This document shows positions 1 to 10,652 of a stretch of 64,000 nt of DNA, piece after piece (the stretch's first letter is position 1; each line of letters starts with the position of its first letter). Both the position numbers and the translations under genes were made by a program. The notes beneath the pieces were generated by a model. It had not been told where the DNA came from and ran no database searches. It was given only the letters and a program-made list of their open reading frames with translations. Source of the stretch: Cordilura impudica (lineage: Eukaryota > Arthropoda > Insecta > Diptera > Scathophagidae); NCBI GenBank assembly GCA_963682025.1, contig OY821518.1, positions 228,772,348 to 228,836,347 of the forward strand. The letters are read 5' to 3'.

Positions 1-479
1 CCAAAAATTCAACATCCTTATATCTGTGTCGTAAAATGTACTCTAAGCATTCTAGTTTTCACATGCTGAAAATCAAAGATCCGGCTGCGTTAGGATCTGT
101 TGCGGAAAAATTCGTCTTGTGTGCCTAATTACAGTTTTCTTTATCATCAGGGTCCTTCAGAAAGATCTGGCAAGATTAACACACATACAAAAAATAGTAA
201 ATTATGCGAATATACAGTGGCGACATTTAAAAAAAGCACGTTATAGCAAAAAATATAAACACACTTAATTTTTTTTTCCCACTATTTTTAGACCCTTTCT
301 ATATTTTTGTTAACCACGACGACTAATTTATCAAATGGAACCAAAATGTTTAAAATGCTCTGACTTTTATTTATTTTTAAATTTTTTCGGAACGACTTAC
401 CCATTTTGTTGACAAATTAAATTAAACGTAAAAATCCTTTTATTTCCTTAAAAAAAACACAATGAAATTCATTTAATTA
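1..479. other. AT-rich DNA, nothing recognised
   Basis: This stretch is AT-rich with homopolymer runs. I see no open frame of note, no splice-site pair and no recognisable repeat. It lies upstream of a Tc1 remnant. Confidence 0.5.
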
Positions 480-665
480 GTTACTTTGGCTTGTCGTTTG
501 TTGGATTACCCTAATTTTTAATAACAGCAGTGCATCGACGCTACTTTTCCAGGGGGACGGAATTCCATGCCTTTTAAATTTCTTCCCATAATAGACTTAA
601 ATTTGTGGCTTTAGTAGATTCTCGATCGGGTTTAGATCCGGGATTGGGCGAACCGTTGCACAGTG
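480..665 (-). pseudogene. Tc1-like transposase C-terminal remnant
   Basis: On the minus strand the stretch around 620-652 reads PIPDLNPIEN, the signature before the third catalytic acidic residue of Tc1-family DD34E transposases (usually SPDLNPIENLW). The rest downstream is full of stops, and no N-terminal paired domain is visible. It ends at about 660, where a 35-bp block (CACAGTGGACC...) starts that recurs inverted at 5225-5262, next to a second Tc1 remnant. Dead fragment; family call good, boundaries approximate. Confidence 0.6.
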
Positions 666-821
666 GACCATTTGACGAGAAGGCGGTCAAAAATCTATAA
701 CTTTTGACTGGATTGGAATTTCGATATGCGTTTTTTTTTTGTTTGGTAGGTGAGACTTTAGCCTTTAAGTTTTGCTATAAAACGTAATTCTCGACCGAAA
801 ATAAAAAAAAGTTACGGAGGG

Positions 822-1407
822 TTTAACCCCCCAATCTCACATCACACTGAAATTGTAAAATCGTTGTGTACGTATTATTAACGAAAAATTGTTCGAATTA
901 GTCGAATCCATCGCCATTAAATTTTATGCTCACACATCTGACTGCAATCTCATTTTTAAAATGTTGTCGAAGCGTAAACTTGAAAAAATTTGTATACTTC
1001 TCTCTCTTATTTTATTTTAAGTAGAGTTACCGAGTTTATTATACAGGCACATGTTTGAGGGAAAATGTTTACATTTATTATTATTAGTATTGTTTGAATA
1101 ATAGTTAATAGTATTTATGCTCTATAATTAACAAACTTGCGTTTTTGTATGCGCATTTCAAAAAATAAATCATTATAATAGATTTAACAAGTTAAAACTT
1201 TAATTACAATTTTACAGAATCCAGTAAATTTGCATTAAATTTATAACAGGGTAACATTAATCATCGTTAGTGTCTGCCACTACTCGCACGAAAAATTTGG
1301 TGCCATTAGTGTGACCATTGTGGGAAATGTGAGTGTATTAGTAAAAAAAATGTGAGTGTATTGAGTTTTTCGAACTTGCAGTGTGATGTGAGATGGCTGG
1401 GTAAAAT
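822..1407. mobile_element. MITE with TTTAMCC-type terminal inverted repeats
   Basis: The left end (822-848) and right end (1378-1405) are inverted copies. The shared core CTCACATCACACTG is identical, with related outer parts (TTTAACCCCCCAAT against TTTTACCCAGCCAT). The interior has no coding capacity. A smaller element at 42401-42581 has a related outer end (TTTACCCGGCC). Superfamily not identified. Confidence 0.5.
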
Positions 1408-1984
1408 ACATTTTCATCTGTAGTTGAATTTTAGTACAAAAGTGTTAAAAGGTAAAAAAAGGTTTTTTTTTAATATAATGTCTTATTTTTTCAGTTAATT
1501 TTACAACTAATACTTTTTAACAATTTTTAAAGTTAATTTTTTCAGAAAATGCCAAACTTTGGCCCCCGTAACTTTTTAGTCCTAATGTGCACAAGGGCCA
1601 AAGGTTGTTTTTTTTTTTTTTTTGAAAGATTCCGAGTTAAAATATAATTTATTAAGCAGCGAACGTAAAAGTTACCTTATATTGGTTCAAGATAGAGAAG
1701 TTCCAATGAAAAACTCGTATGTTTTTGCTTTAGTTAAGTTTTTTTTTTTATTGTCTTTTTAAATATTTCTATATCAATTTTTATGGTAAAGTTATGAAAT
1801 ATAACAATTTTTATTGTAAATTTACAAAATATATAAATTTTTAAATCAAGAAAATTTTTTAACTATATAAAAAAAAAGTGTAACTTATTGTTAGTGTAAT
1901 GAAAAAGTACTTTAAATCAACCAATTTAAGTAAAAATTTCTTTTAAATAGCCTTGATTTTCATCTTCTAGAAGTTGTTTAGCTT
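1408..1984. other. AT-rich spacer, no gene
   Basis: Homopolymer-rich intergenic DNA between a MITE and a Transib remnant. It may include the degraded 3' end of that Transib, but no CACAGTG terminus could be located. Confidence 0.4.
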
Positions 1985-3942
1985 CTTTGTCTAATTCAAT
2001 AGAGTTAGTTTTCCATTTTTGACGAATGTTGGACATATATGGATCTGAAGTGCACAACAAAATAGTAGTAGGTCTTCATTAGTACAACATCTGGACATTT
2101 TCCTTGTGTTGTGCTCGCGAAAGAATCTGTAGTCTTTGTTCCTTTTTTCGCTTCTTCAGATAGATCTCCTATTGGTAGCATATTGTTTTGAATTATTTGT
2201 TCCCCATTGTACAAAATTTTATGAACTGTGGATGGCATATATCTCCAAGAGTATTTTTCATTATAAAGTATAGCTGTTTTATTGGCGTACTCTCCAAATT
2301 TTTTTGCATTTATCTTTCTGTTGCATGCTAGATTTTGTAATATGATTTTGAATCGTCTTATTAATTCATGATCTACACCTGTGATAGATGCTGCAGTTTC
2401 CGGATCGGAAAAAAATCTCCTTGCAGTATTTCCATCATTTGTGTTTCCTTCCCCTTGTTTTTGTTGGTCGATTACGAGGCCTAGCTGTAGATATTTTTGT
2501 TGAATTTGTTTTTTTTTTTGCTTTCTTTTTCTTCATATTCTTTGTTTTTTCTCACTGTTTCGCCTAACGGACCAAATTCCAAATCATAACCCAAGCATGA
2601 AGAGGGGACATTCCAAATTCGTAGGCTTCCTTAAAACTATCGTCTTCTGGTGGGGGTTGGCATATAATGCAGCTTGACGTTGACTTTGTTCCAGTTAAAG
2701 CTTGTGCAACTTTTCCATCAATCATTGTGAGACACATTTTAAAATGTACTTTAATGTCTTGGTCATCAAATTTAAATATTACTGGTTGAAGTTCCTTAAT
2801 TTGATCTTTTATTTTTTGAACTTCTTCAGTTATGACATCTTTGGTTTCCTTTTTGAATGCAAATTTTATTGGTCTGCAATACTTTGTTGAAGAAGGAATT
2901 TCATTTTTCCATATATCAATTTCTGTTGCTCTACTAGTTGACGGCTCTAGGACGCTATACCTTTTTGTTAAGCGCAATGGAACGAAAGATACCATAAATA
3001 AATTAGCATCTGATGAATTTTCGGCATTAAATTGCTTGTATTGTTTCTGACCAGAGGATCCATCACATCCCCATTTAGAAATTAAAGTAATGCTGCCATT
3101 ACCAATTTTTTTTTTTAAATGATCAGTATCAAGCGTATTTAGCAATCGTTCTGCAGTATGTTCAAGGAGATCTTGCAATTTTATTTCTGCTGATGTTGAA
3201 GTGATACTAATAGCAGATTGTGAAGGTAAGCATTCTTTTTTGGCAGAAACTAAATCTCGATACTCTGGAAAAATCCTACAATTCTTTTCATTGGTTCGCT
3301 TCCGCAATTCCTTATATAAATTTTTGGTAAATTTCAAATCCAAAAATAGGGCGAACGCTTCTTCCGGCATAAATTTCTTATCTTCAATTAGTGTAGGAAT
3401 GCTTTTCAAAATCCTCTTTGTGCGCCTTCTACTATTTTTTCAATTATTTCAATTTTATTTTTTTTATTTTGGGTTGGTTGAATTTGGTGCAAAAATGAAT
3501 CCTTAATAATTCTTTGAGAAATTTCTTCATTGATATTCTCCAGCTTGCGCCTTCGAGATCTTTCACTACATCCGTCAATTGGTTTTGCTGGTCGACCCTT
3601 TTTTCCACTTTCGTTGGCAGTTGTAGATGCACTCTCAAAAATAAGTTCCTTTATTAACCAGTCTTGGTAACGTTTGTACATCTTTGCCTTGCTATGAGAG
3701 CATTCAGTGTACTGTCTTTTCAAATTCGATGCAAAATTAGTAATTTTTCCTTTGTGCATTTCAATGCCTTCTAGGTTACAATTCTTAAAGAAGTCGTTGC
3801 TCACTATGTGCAAAATTACATCGTCTACATCATTTCGTTGAAAATAAATATCTGCCAGATTTCTGTAACAGTACTTAGCCATTGCACAAATTGTAATGAA
3901 TAATAATTGTGGAAACATTATTATAAATACTCTTTCTTGCAA
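1985..3942 (-). pseudogene. Transib (RAG1-like) transposase pseudogene, diverged copy
   Basis: Three minus-strand frames join into one Transib-type transposase: an N-terminal basic region (178 codons, with KKGRPAKPIDG), a central part (281 codons) and a C-terminal tail. The central part has LISKWGCDGSSGQ, the block around the first catalytic Asp, and LTMIDGKVAQALTG, around the second. It also has a C-x2-C pair (CIIC) and EFGMSPLHA. The tail has TVHKILYNGEQII, aligning with the RAG1 HK-LAH region. At the catalytic Glu block, where the other two copies read EEAQESLNK, this copy reads EEAKK, so the Glu looks lost. At least three frameshifts. It is clearly more diverged than the copies at 26.5 and 45.1 kb, and no terminal repeats were found. 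By family knowledge Transib cuts and pastes with 5-bp target duplications; this copy cannot. Confidence 0.8.
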
Positions 3943-3956
3943 TTATGTAAAATAAA

Positions 3957-4326
3957 ATTTTTTATCTTTTATTACCACTTTTAGAAGCATAAAAAACCCA
4001 CACCCTAACCCCTTTTAAAAGGTGAAGCATACCTGCTCATATCTTAAAGGGCTATGTCGCAATAGTTTTTTTACCATTTGCAAATTTTTATCTTTTATTA
4101 CCACTTTTAGAATCATAAAAAACCCACACCCTAACCCCTTTTAAAAGGTGAAGCATACCTGCTCATATCTTAAAGGGCTATGTCGCAATAGTTTTTTTTA
4201 CCATTTACAAATTTTTATCTTTTATTACCACTTTTAGAAGCATAAAAAACCCACACCCTAACCCCTTTTAAAAGGTGAAGCACACCTGCTCATATCTTAA
4301 AGGGCTATGTCGCAATAGTTTTTTTT
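3957..4326. repeat. Three-copy tandem repeat, unit about 126 bp
   Basis: Three near-identical units start near 3957, 4084 and 4210. Each contains TTATTACCACTTTTAGAA, CACACCCTAACCCC and CTCATATCTTAAAGGG. Copies differ by single bases, so the duplication is young. It lies immediately 5' of the Transib pseudogene in its own orientation. Confidence 0.9.
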
Positions 4327-4529
4327 ATTATGTTATTAAAATTGTTTCCCATTTTGTCAGGTATTTAAACTATATAACTCTAATTCAGACTATTAATTCT
4401 TTTGAAAGATACCTATGTAAATGTACCTGTAACAATTAAGCGCATTATATCTCAACCCTTTTTTATAAGTATATAACAACTCCTGACAACTCTACCGACA
4501 CGCAAAAAATACACCGCGGTGCACCGGTA

Positions 4530-4700
4530 CGACCAACTTTTGTATTCATAACACTCAGACGGACGGACGGACATCGTTTAATCGACTCAGAAAGTGTTTT
4601 TGAGTCGATCCGTATAATAAAATATGGATATAATAAAAGATGGCAGTTACAAACATCACCTCAAACTTAATATATCCTAACCACATAGTGGACAACTTTT
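4530..4700 (+). repeat. Diverged R1 dispersed-repeat fragment
   Basis: It carries the GACGGACGGACGGACATCG block, then a cluster like the central part of the R1 family (see 10653-11447), ending in AACCACATAGTGG. About 170 bp survive. Confidence 0.55.
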
Positions 4701-5199
4701 GTATTCATAAATTTTGCAGAAAATATCCAACCTTGGGTCAGAAAAATTGTTCTGGTGCACACGGGCGGAAACTGGCGGGTGTATAATGGGGTATAGGAGT
4801 ATAGGGGAGGGTTCGGACTATAGAAGAGTGCAAGATTTTTTCTGACTGCTTTTGACTGGCAGGAGTTATGCTCTATTAATTAGGAGATTTTCGGAAAATT
4901 TGCACCTTTTTTAAAAAATTTTTGTTTTAAATTTCGGAATGACTCAGTGATTTTACATTTTTATCATTAATAGTATGGAGGCCACACAATTATACAAAAT
5001 CTATTTCACTTCAAAAGCTTTTAAATAAAAAAAGTTACAGTCATTCAAAAATAAAAATTTACAAAGAAATTTTTAATTTTAGCAAAATACTGAGAAAGCC
5101 CATTTTCGAAGACCCTGTTCGCTGTGATATGGTTGAGATAGAGTCGCAATTTTTTGGCTCCCGAAGTTTACTAGTATTTACTTTCAAATGAATAACATA

Positions 5200-5990
5200 A
5201 CTTTAAAATCGATAACAAAAAAAAAAATGATTTTTGGCCGCCTTCTCAAAATATGGTCCACTGTGCGTTGTGCAATATTGATTTTGTTGTCACTGAGACA
5301 GATTACAGTATGTTTAGGATCGTTATCTTGTACTTACTTCCATTTAAGAGGCATTTCTTCCTCTACATAAGGCATCATAACGTCTGCTAATCTTTTTGTA
5401 TACTATTTGATCCTTAGTGCCCTCTATACGCGTAATTGGACCCACTACATACCACGAGAAACTTCCCCAGACTAATACACATCCTCCCCTATGTTTCACT
5501 ATTTTTAATGTGCATATGGGATCAAATTCTGTTTTTTTCCATCCGATCCGAAGATATTAAACGTTCATTCATCATCAAAATGAATGTTGTTCCACCAACT
5601 TTCAGGTTTTTTTTAAATGATCCTTAGCAAATTTTAAATGTTTCGTTCCGGTTTTTTTTGACAAATTTGGTTTTTTTTTTCAAGCAGTCTGTTTTTAATT
5701 ATGTTTGTGGATAAATAAATGTTCTTTTTTTTCTCAATTTGTTTCCTAATTCTGGGGTGCACATTCGAACTATAGCATGGTAGGTTCTCTCGGCCGTCTT
5801 TCTACGCTTTTTTTTAACAATGTTGTGTTTGGTGGTTTTAGTTTTTTCATAGTGTTTGATACACTTTCTTTCTGGATCATTTCATTTTGTGGGCTATATC
5901 AGTGTACGTCGGCTTGTCTTTGAGATACTCAAGGACACATCTTAAAAATTTTGGATTTGAGTGCTTTGCTCATTTCTTAATTTCTTACCT
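5200..5990 (-). pseudogene. Degraded Tc1-like transposase
   Basis: The minus strand around 5400-5475 gives a GxFSWYVVGPITRIEG stretch, matching the middle of Tc1-family transposases. It is followed by KDQIVY and a MEV box that in intact relatives leads into the QQDNDPKHT motif. Upstream (5500-5990) are scraps of the DNA-binding part with many stops and frameshifts. The 3' part with the last catalytic residue is missing, cut at about 5265, where the CACAGTGGACC-type block shared with 660-695 begins. Confidence 0.65.
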
Positions 5991-6095
5991 TTTTAAATAA
6001 ACAAATTTACCACAAAATATATTTTTTTAATTAAATGGTGCGTGGTAAAGAAGAAGAAAGCATATATTACAAAAATTCATACTGCACTGTATTCT

Positions 6096-6140
6096 TAATC
6101 GGACCGGTTTCTGGCATTTCAGCCTTCATCAGCGGTTTAT
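6096..6140 (-). ncRNA. Candidate hammerhead-ribozyme motif of Penelope-like type
   Basis: Read on the minus strand, CTGATGA (6126-6132) is followed by a short stem-loop (GGC...GCC, 6113-6124), then GAAAC (6107-6111) and GTC (6102-6104). This is the order of conserved blocks in hammerhead ribozymes with a minimal stem III. Such ribozymes are known from the terminal repeats of Penelope-like elements. An A.A mismatch closes stem II and stem I pairs only partly, so this copy may be inactive. No reverse transcriptase is seen beside it. Confidence 0.4.
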
Positions 6141-6322
6141 TGAACATTGTGATAATTGTTATGTTTTTAATTGAATAGATTGTTTCTATATGAAAATTTT
6201 TCTACTTAGGGCGGCCGTGAGGTTTGAACCATGAACCTTCACATATATATATTTTTTTATTTTTATGTAGAGCATTTTCACATGTGCTGTTTTAAATGTC
6301 CGCTACTACAATTGACCCAACA

Positions 6323-7042
6323 TTAACCCTTAGCACTCCAGCGGTGAGTCTCACTCACCACGTTATGTATTGCACTAACTCCAGCGGTGAGTCTCACTCA
6401 CCCACTTAGTTTGAAGTATTGCCACCCTCTAAATTTACATGAACATACTTTTGTGACACTTGCCCCGAAAAACGTGGAATGCTCCTTGGTGACTACTGTG
6501 TAAAATGGCAAACTCAACAGAATTATAAAGAATAACACTTCAATATTACATTTATCTACAATATTAATAGGCTAGGCGATTTCTTGTGACCGATGTTTTG
6601 TTCTACTGTTTTATCCCGATTTTGATCAAACGTATGTTATTTGAAAGGTATTTCTTTTTAGCCGTTTTGCAGATTTTTAATTTTTTTCCTTTATTTTGAT
6701 CAAATGGTATTTAAAGTTGCTACTAATGCATACATAAAATTACACGTATGCTATGTGTGTTTTAATAAATTTGTTAATTTGTTTGTTAATGAGTTTGTTA
6801 TCTTTATCCGCAATAATAATAAACCATAAAAGTGTTGGTTTGTGAATTGGCTAAGTTGAAAAATAAAGCTGCCTAGAAATTGCACTCGAATTTCGAGCGC
6901 TGGAATCTACTAGTAACTTGTTAATATATTTAAAACATACAAAGAAAAAGTTATTTTCACTATGAGTTCATATCAACATATTTTATTTTTCTCGAGTTGC
7001 TGGTTTCTCGAAGAAAAAAACTCTTCGAGCGCAAAGGGTTAA
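6323..7042. mobile_element. piggyBac-like MITE (TTAA ends) with a Helitron inside
   Basis: The element is bounded by TTAA at 6323-6326 and 7039-7042. The ends are TTAACCCTTAGC on the left and, read inward from the right, TTAACCCTTTGCGC. TTAA target sites and TTAACCC ends are typical of piggyBac-type elements. Near the left end the block CCAGCGGTGAGTCTCACTCA occurs twice (6347 and 6381 area) and contains a palindrome. No transposase is present. A 359-bp Helitron (6555-6913) sits within it. Confidence 0.65.
6555..6913 (+). mobile_element. Non-autonomous Helitron, copy 1
   Basis: It starts with TC (TCTACAATATTAATAGGCT) and ends with CTAG, between host A and T, as Helitrons do. Before the end lies the hairpin CTCGAATTTCGAG. 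Two more copies of nearly the same length lie at 18492-18854 and 44667-45029. No Rep/helicase sequence. Confidence 0.8.
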
Positions 7043-7194
7043 CATGTAAAAAGAATTACATGATAAAAACAAAATAAAAAAATCCGCCAGAAACTGCCGG
7101 TTTGCGGCATTTGAAAGAGCGTTTTTTTCCTATAAGAATCACTCAAAAAGTAAAAACAAATTTTTTCGGCGCAGAGGTCCCTTTTCGTGGAGCA

Positions 7195-8290
7195 AGTCAC
7201 ATATAGAGTTAAAAATTTGACCAAGAAGGTCGTTCAGAAAGATAAGAAAAAGAGAAGGAGAAAGAACGGAACCTTGGGGTACCCCTGAATTAAGCTGACA
7301 CTCATTAGATGAGACCCCATCAATAACAACACGTATTGTTCGATCTCTGAGAAAACTCGATATAAATCGAGAGAAGTCATTACCGACCCCAAATGCAATA
7401 AGCTTTGATATCAACGTAATATCAACCGTGCCATACACTTTACTTTCGCCAAAATTGCGAATCGATCAACTCCAGTGCTCAGAAAGTAGAGCTAACAGGT
7501 TTCCCGTGGAACGATTTCTACGGAAGCCATACTGTCGATCATTAAAAAGTGAGTTGGCCTCTAGGTAGTTCACAAGATGGAAATTGATCATGCTCTCCAT
7601 CACCTTTGAGAGTGCGGAGCAGATTGCAATTGGGCGGTAGTTTTCAGGGTTATTAGCCGCACCCTTTTTAGGGACTGGTTGGACATTAGCAACCTTCCAG
7701 CAAGAGGGAAAGACTCCCGGACGGTACGAAAGGCTGAAAAGGTTGGCCAATGAACTGGCTAGCGTCGAAGAGCACTGTTTCAAAACCAGTGCTGGTATAA
7801 CATCCAGTTCCGGAGACTTATTAATATCGAGATCCGAAAGAACCTTTTTAACTGCACGTGCTTGGAAGAATATTTTAGGCATAGTACAAGATACTCTTTC
7901 GAGTTCGGGCAGTGGTTGATCGCTATCCGGCAAAAATGAATTTTTTGCAATAAGTTCAGAATATTTGGTCATTCATTATAAGAGTTGGGATAGCAGAACT
8001 AACATTATTCTTTACTCTTTTAACAAATGACCAAAAGCTCTTGCTGTCCCGAGGAGCAGAAAGAACTTTAGCACGAAGACGCTGATCGTGAAGAAACTTT
8101 TCGCGCCTTAGTACTTTAGCACATTCGTTTCTCGCCTTTGTGTAGCAGTTCAGTGACGGAATTTTTATTTTCACGCCAAAGTTTGAATGCTTCCTCTCTG
8201 GATATGACTGCATCTCTGCAAGTCTGGTTAAACCAAGGTTTTTGATTGGGTTTAGCCGAAATGGGCGGCAGGCCCTGTAAAACGAGTCAA
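7195..8290 (-). pseudogene. LINE (CR1/Jockey-like) reverse transcriptase fragment, copy 1
   Basis: Minus-strand frames give a linker rich in basic residues (YTKARNECAKVLRREKFLHD) and a reverse transcriptase. Visible RT blocks are VFPSCWKVANVQPVPKKG, NYRPIAICSALSKVMES, DRQYGFRRNRST and NSGVPQGSVLSP. The block that in copy 2 reads VVALDISKAFDRVWHG is deleted at about 7440, removing the catalytic Asp of motif A. The sequence stops just before the FADD box. A second copy of the family lies at 23470-24760. 5'- and 3'-truncated and inactive. Confidence 0.85.
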
Positions 8291-8409
8291 AATCAGGATA
8301 ATTTAATTGTAAGAGTGTAAAAATGTCAAAAAAAATGCTACCCATAGAGGTCATTAACAATCTGGAACTAAAAATATGTACTCGAACTGTTTCCCAACGA
8401 GCAATTGAG

Positions 8410-9024
8410 GCTGATTTTGGTTGTTATCCTGTGAAGAAACCACTGCTAAACTGAATTGGTCAAGAAAATTTTTAATACTGTTCTCTATTCAGATGCGTCC
8501 ACGTTTGATTTAAGACGGCATGATGGAAGAACGTCTGTACGACAGCCAAAGGGAAAAGACCAAACCCAAAATATACAAGTAAAACTGTTAACTTTGGCTG
8601 TGGCAAAATTATCGTATGGGGTTGACGTTTGTGGCCAAGCAATGGGTTCAATTCATGTAGTAAAAGATACTCTAACTGGAATTGTTTACAAGCAAATCCT
8701 ATATGACGTAATGTAGCCATACGCAGAGGAAAATATGTCCCTGATCTATAAGTTCCAACATGACAATGACCCAAAACACACCTCCAAAATTGTAACCGAA
8801 TGTCTACAGTCCAATGCAGTTGGTGTTTTGGTATGGTCAACCCAATCACCAGATCTCAATCTCATAGAAAATCTATGGAAAATTTTAGACCGAAAAATAC
8901 GGACACGAAATTATACAAACAACACCGATCTCATAGAGGCAGTCACTTCAGAGTGGCAAAAAATTTCAATGGATATAATTAACAATTTAAGTGACTCCGC
9001 GCCTCGGTGTTGTGAAGCAGTCTA
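8410..9024 (+). pseudogene. Tc1-like transposase, 5'-truncated
   Basis: The plus strand shows LYSDASTFDL (first catalytic Asp region; usually FSDES), then VWG, a mid block VKDTLTGIVYKQIL, and an in-frame stop at about 8715. It continues with FQHDNDPKHTS, QSPDLNLIENLWKILDRKIR and a proper C-terminal stop at 9024. In Tc1-family DD34E enzymes the second Asp is in QDNDPKHT and the Glu in NPIENLW; both blocks survive here. The helix-turn-helix N-terminus is missing. No terminal repeats were identified. Confidence 0.8.
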
Positions 9025-9139
9025 AAAAATAATGGACACCCAACAAAATATTAAAATCAAAAATAGACGAAACGTTTCCAATGTTTTGTCAACAGCACAT
9101 ACAAAAATGAATACTTGAAAGTTTTGTTACATTTTAAAC

Positions 9140-9660
9140 TCTTTCTTTTAACTCATACTCTGTGTCTGTCTGTCTGTCTGTTTGTCGTGGGTCAACCTTA
9201 CTCCCCCTTATCCAATTGATCTGATACTTGGCCAATAGTCTTGTTGTGACTACAGATTAATTTTTGGGTAGTCACGCATAGTCACAGAGTGATCTAAATG
9301 TAATTTCCCTCATCCGATCGATCTGAAACTTGGTCCATACACTTGCTGTCAAAAAAAGATTAACTTTGACTTAGTCATGCACAGTCACGCATGGTCACGC
9401 ACAGTCACGGAGAGATTTAAACGGATTTCCCCACATCCAATCAATCTGACACTTGGTCGATATATTTGCTGTAAAGAAATATTAGCATCGACATAGTCAC
9501 GCACAGTCACGCATAGTCACGCACAGTCACGGAGAGATTAAAACCTCACTTCCCCTCATCCGATCGATCTGAAACTTTATCCATAGACTTGTTGTGGCCA
9601 AAGATTAATAGTCACACACAGTAACGCACAGTCACGGAGATATTCAAAACTGATATGCAT
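9140..9660 (+). repeat. GTGAC-rich tandem repeat, unit about 115 bp, four to five copies
   Basis: Diverged units each contain a CCNATCNATCTGANACTTGG segment, a GACT/AAAGATTAA segment and runs of AGTCACGCAC. An inverted relative lies at 51440-51800. The outer flanks contain AAAGAGTTTTAATAAAAACT in both places, so the arrays seem to be internal repeats of one dispersed element. Confidence 0.75.
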
Positions 9661-9749
9661 GAGGAAAGAAAGAGTTTTAATAAAAACTTTGTTTTTTTGG
9701 GTTAGATTATTTGTTAAATAAAATTACAACACTACGACGGCGGATCAAT

Positions 9750-10647
9750 AAGTCCGTGACTTTTAGAATGAAACACAGGTTTTTTTTTTTGCAAAAAAAA
9801 ACATTTTGTTTCAACATAATCTCCTTTTAGCTCAACACACTTAGTCCAACGTTTCTCCAATTTTTGTGTCCCATCCAAAAAATAGGATTTTCGAGGTCCA
9901 TAAAATAGGCATTGGTTTGTCAAAAATTTCATGTAAAATAGTACTGTACAGATAAAGGTGAGAAGTAACGAGTTGGTCGTTGAGGAATGTTGAATGATAT
10001 ATTGTTAATCAGGAGACCGGAACAAACATCACCATCACCTCATATTAAGAAGAAATGAAACATTTAGCATAGTTCTCCGGCTTTTTAAAGTTGGTAACTT
10101 AATAAGGGCAAGTCTGCTGGTATATGTTGGAAGATTACTTGGATTGAAGTTTAAACTTGGATTGAAGTTTAAACTCCGAAGACAAAACATAAGGAATTGT
10201 TTCTGCACAGATTCCAAACTGTCAGTATGAATTTAGTAGATTGGGTCCCAAATTATAGAAGCATATTCCAGGATAAGTCTCACAATTGAGAGCAAACGCG
10301 GCACCCATCTTGCAGGCAGCTTTCTTAACCCCAACTGATCATTTAAAATCGAAACCACACTGACATATGAAATGCCTATGGAATCAACAATCTCACTCAC
10401 TTTTACTCTTCGATCGGCCAACACCATATCGTGGATTTTTTCGACATTTTCGGGTGTATTGATCTCAATTGGCCGTCCAGAACGTTCAGCGTCATTTGTA
10501 TTTGTGCGACCACAACGAAAGTCAGTAAACCACTTTTTCACCATTGACCATTGAAATCGATGGTGCAGAGTACCTACCCATAGTATTTATCAAGCGTTTC
10601 CTTGGTTTGATTGATTTTTCGCAAAAAATAATATTCACCTTTTTCCA
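9750..10647 (-). pseudogene. mariner transposase, broken by LINE insertion
   Basis: The start is the ATG at 10645-10647 (MEKGEYYFLRKINQTKETL). After one in-frame stop the frame continues with the helix-turn-helix part: MVKKWFTDFRCGRTNTNDAE, RSGRPIE, KIHDMVLADRRVKVSEI and LGLRKLPARWVPRLLS, the mariner hinge consensus. There it runs directly into LINE sequence (VRLILEYASIIWDP). The C-terminus (ELKGDYVE, then KSHGLIDPPS encoded in the terminal repeat) resumes at 9735-9940. The central catalytic DD34D region is absent. Confidence 0.8.
9950..10285 (-). pseudogene. LINE C-terminal fragment inserted in mariner
   Basis: Minus-strand translation LEYASIIWDP, ESVQKQFLMFCLRSLNF and LKSRRTMLNVSFLLN matches the LINE at 46760-47690 (same blocks, a few changes). 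An 18-bp stretch at about 10137-10172 is tandemly doubled. Both ends are truncated. Confidence 0.8.
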
Positions 10648-10652
10648 TTTTT

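Noticed and set aside
6200..6235. tRNA B-box-like GGTTTGAACC as part of a tRNA or SINE
   Set aside because: No A box at the right distance and no cloverleaf.
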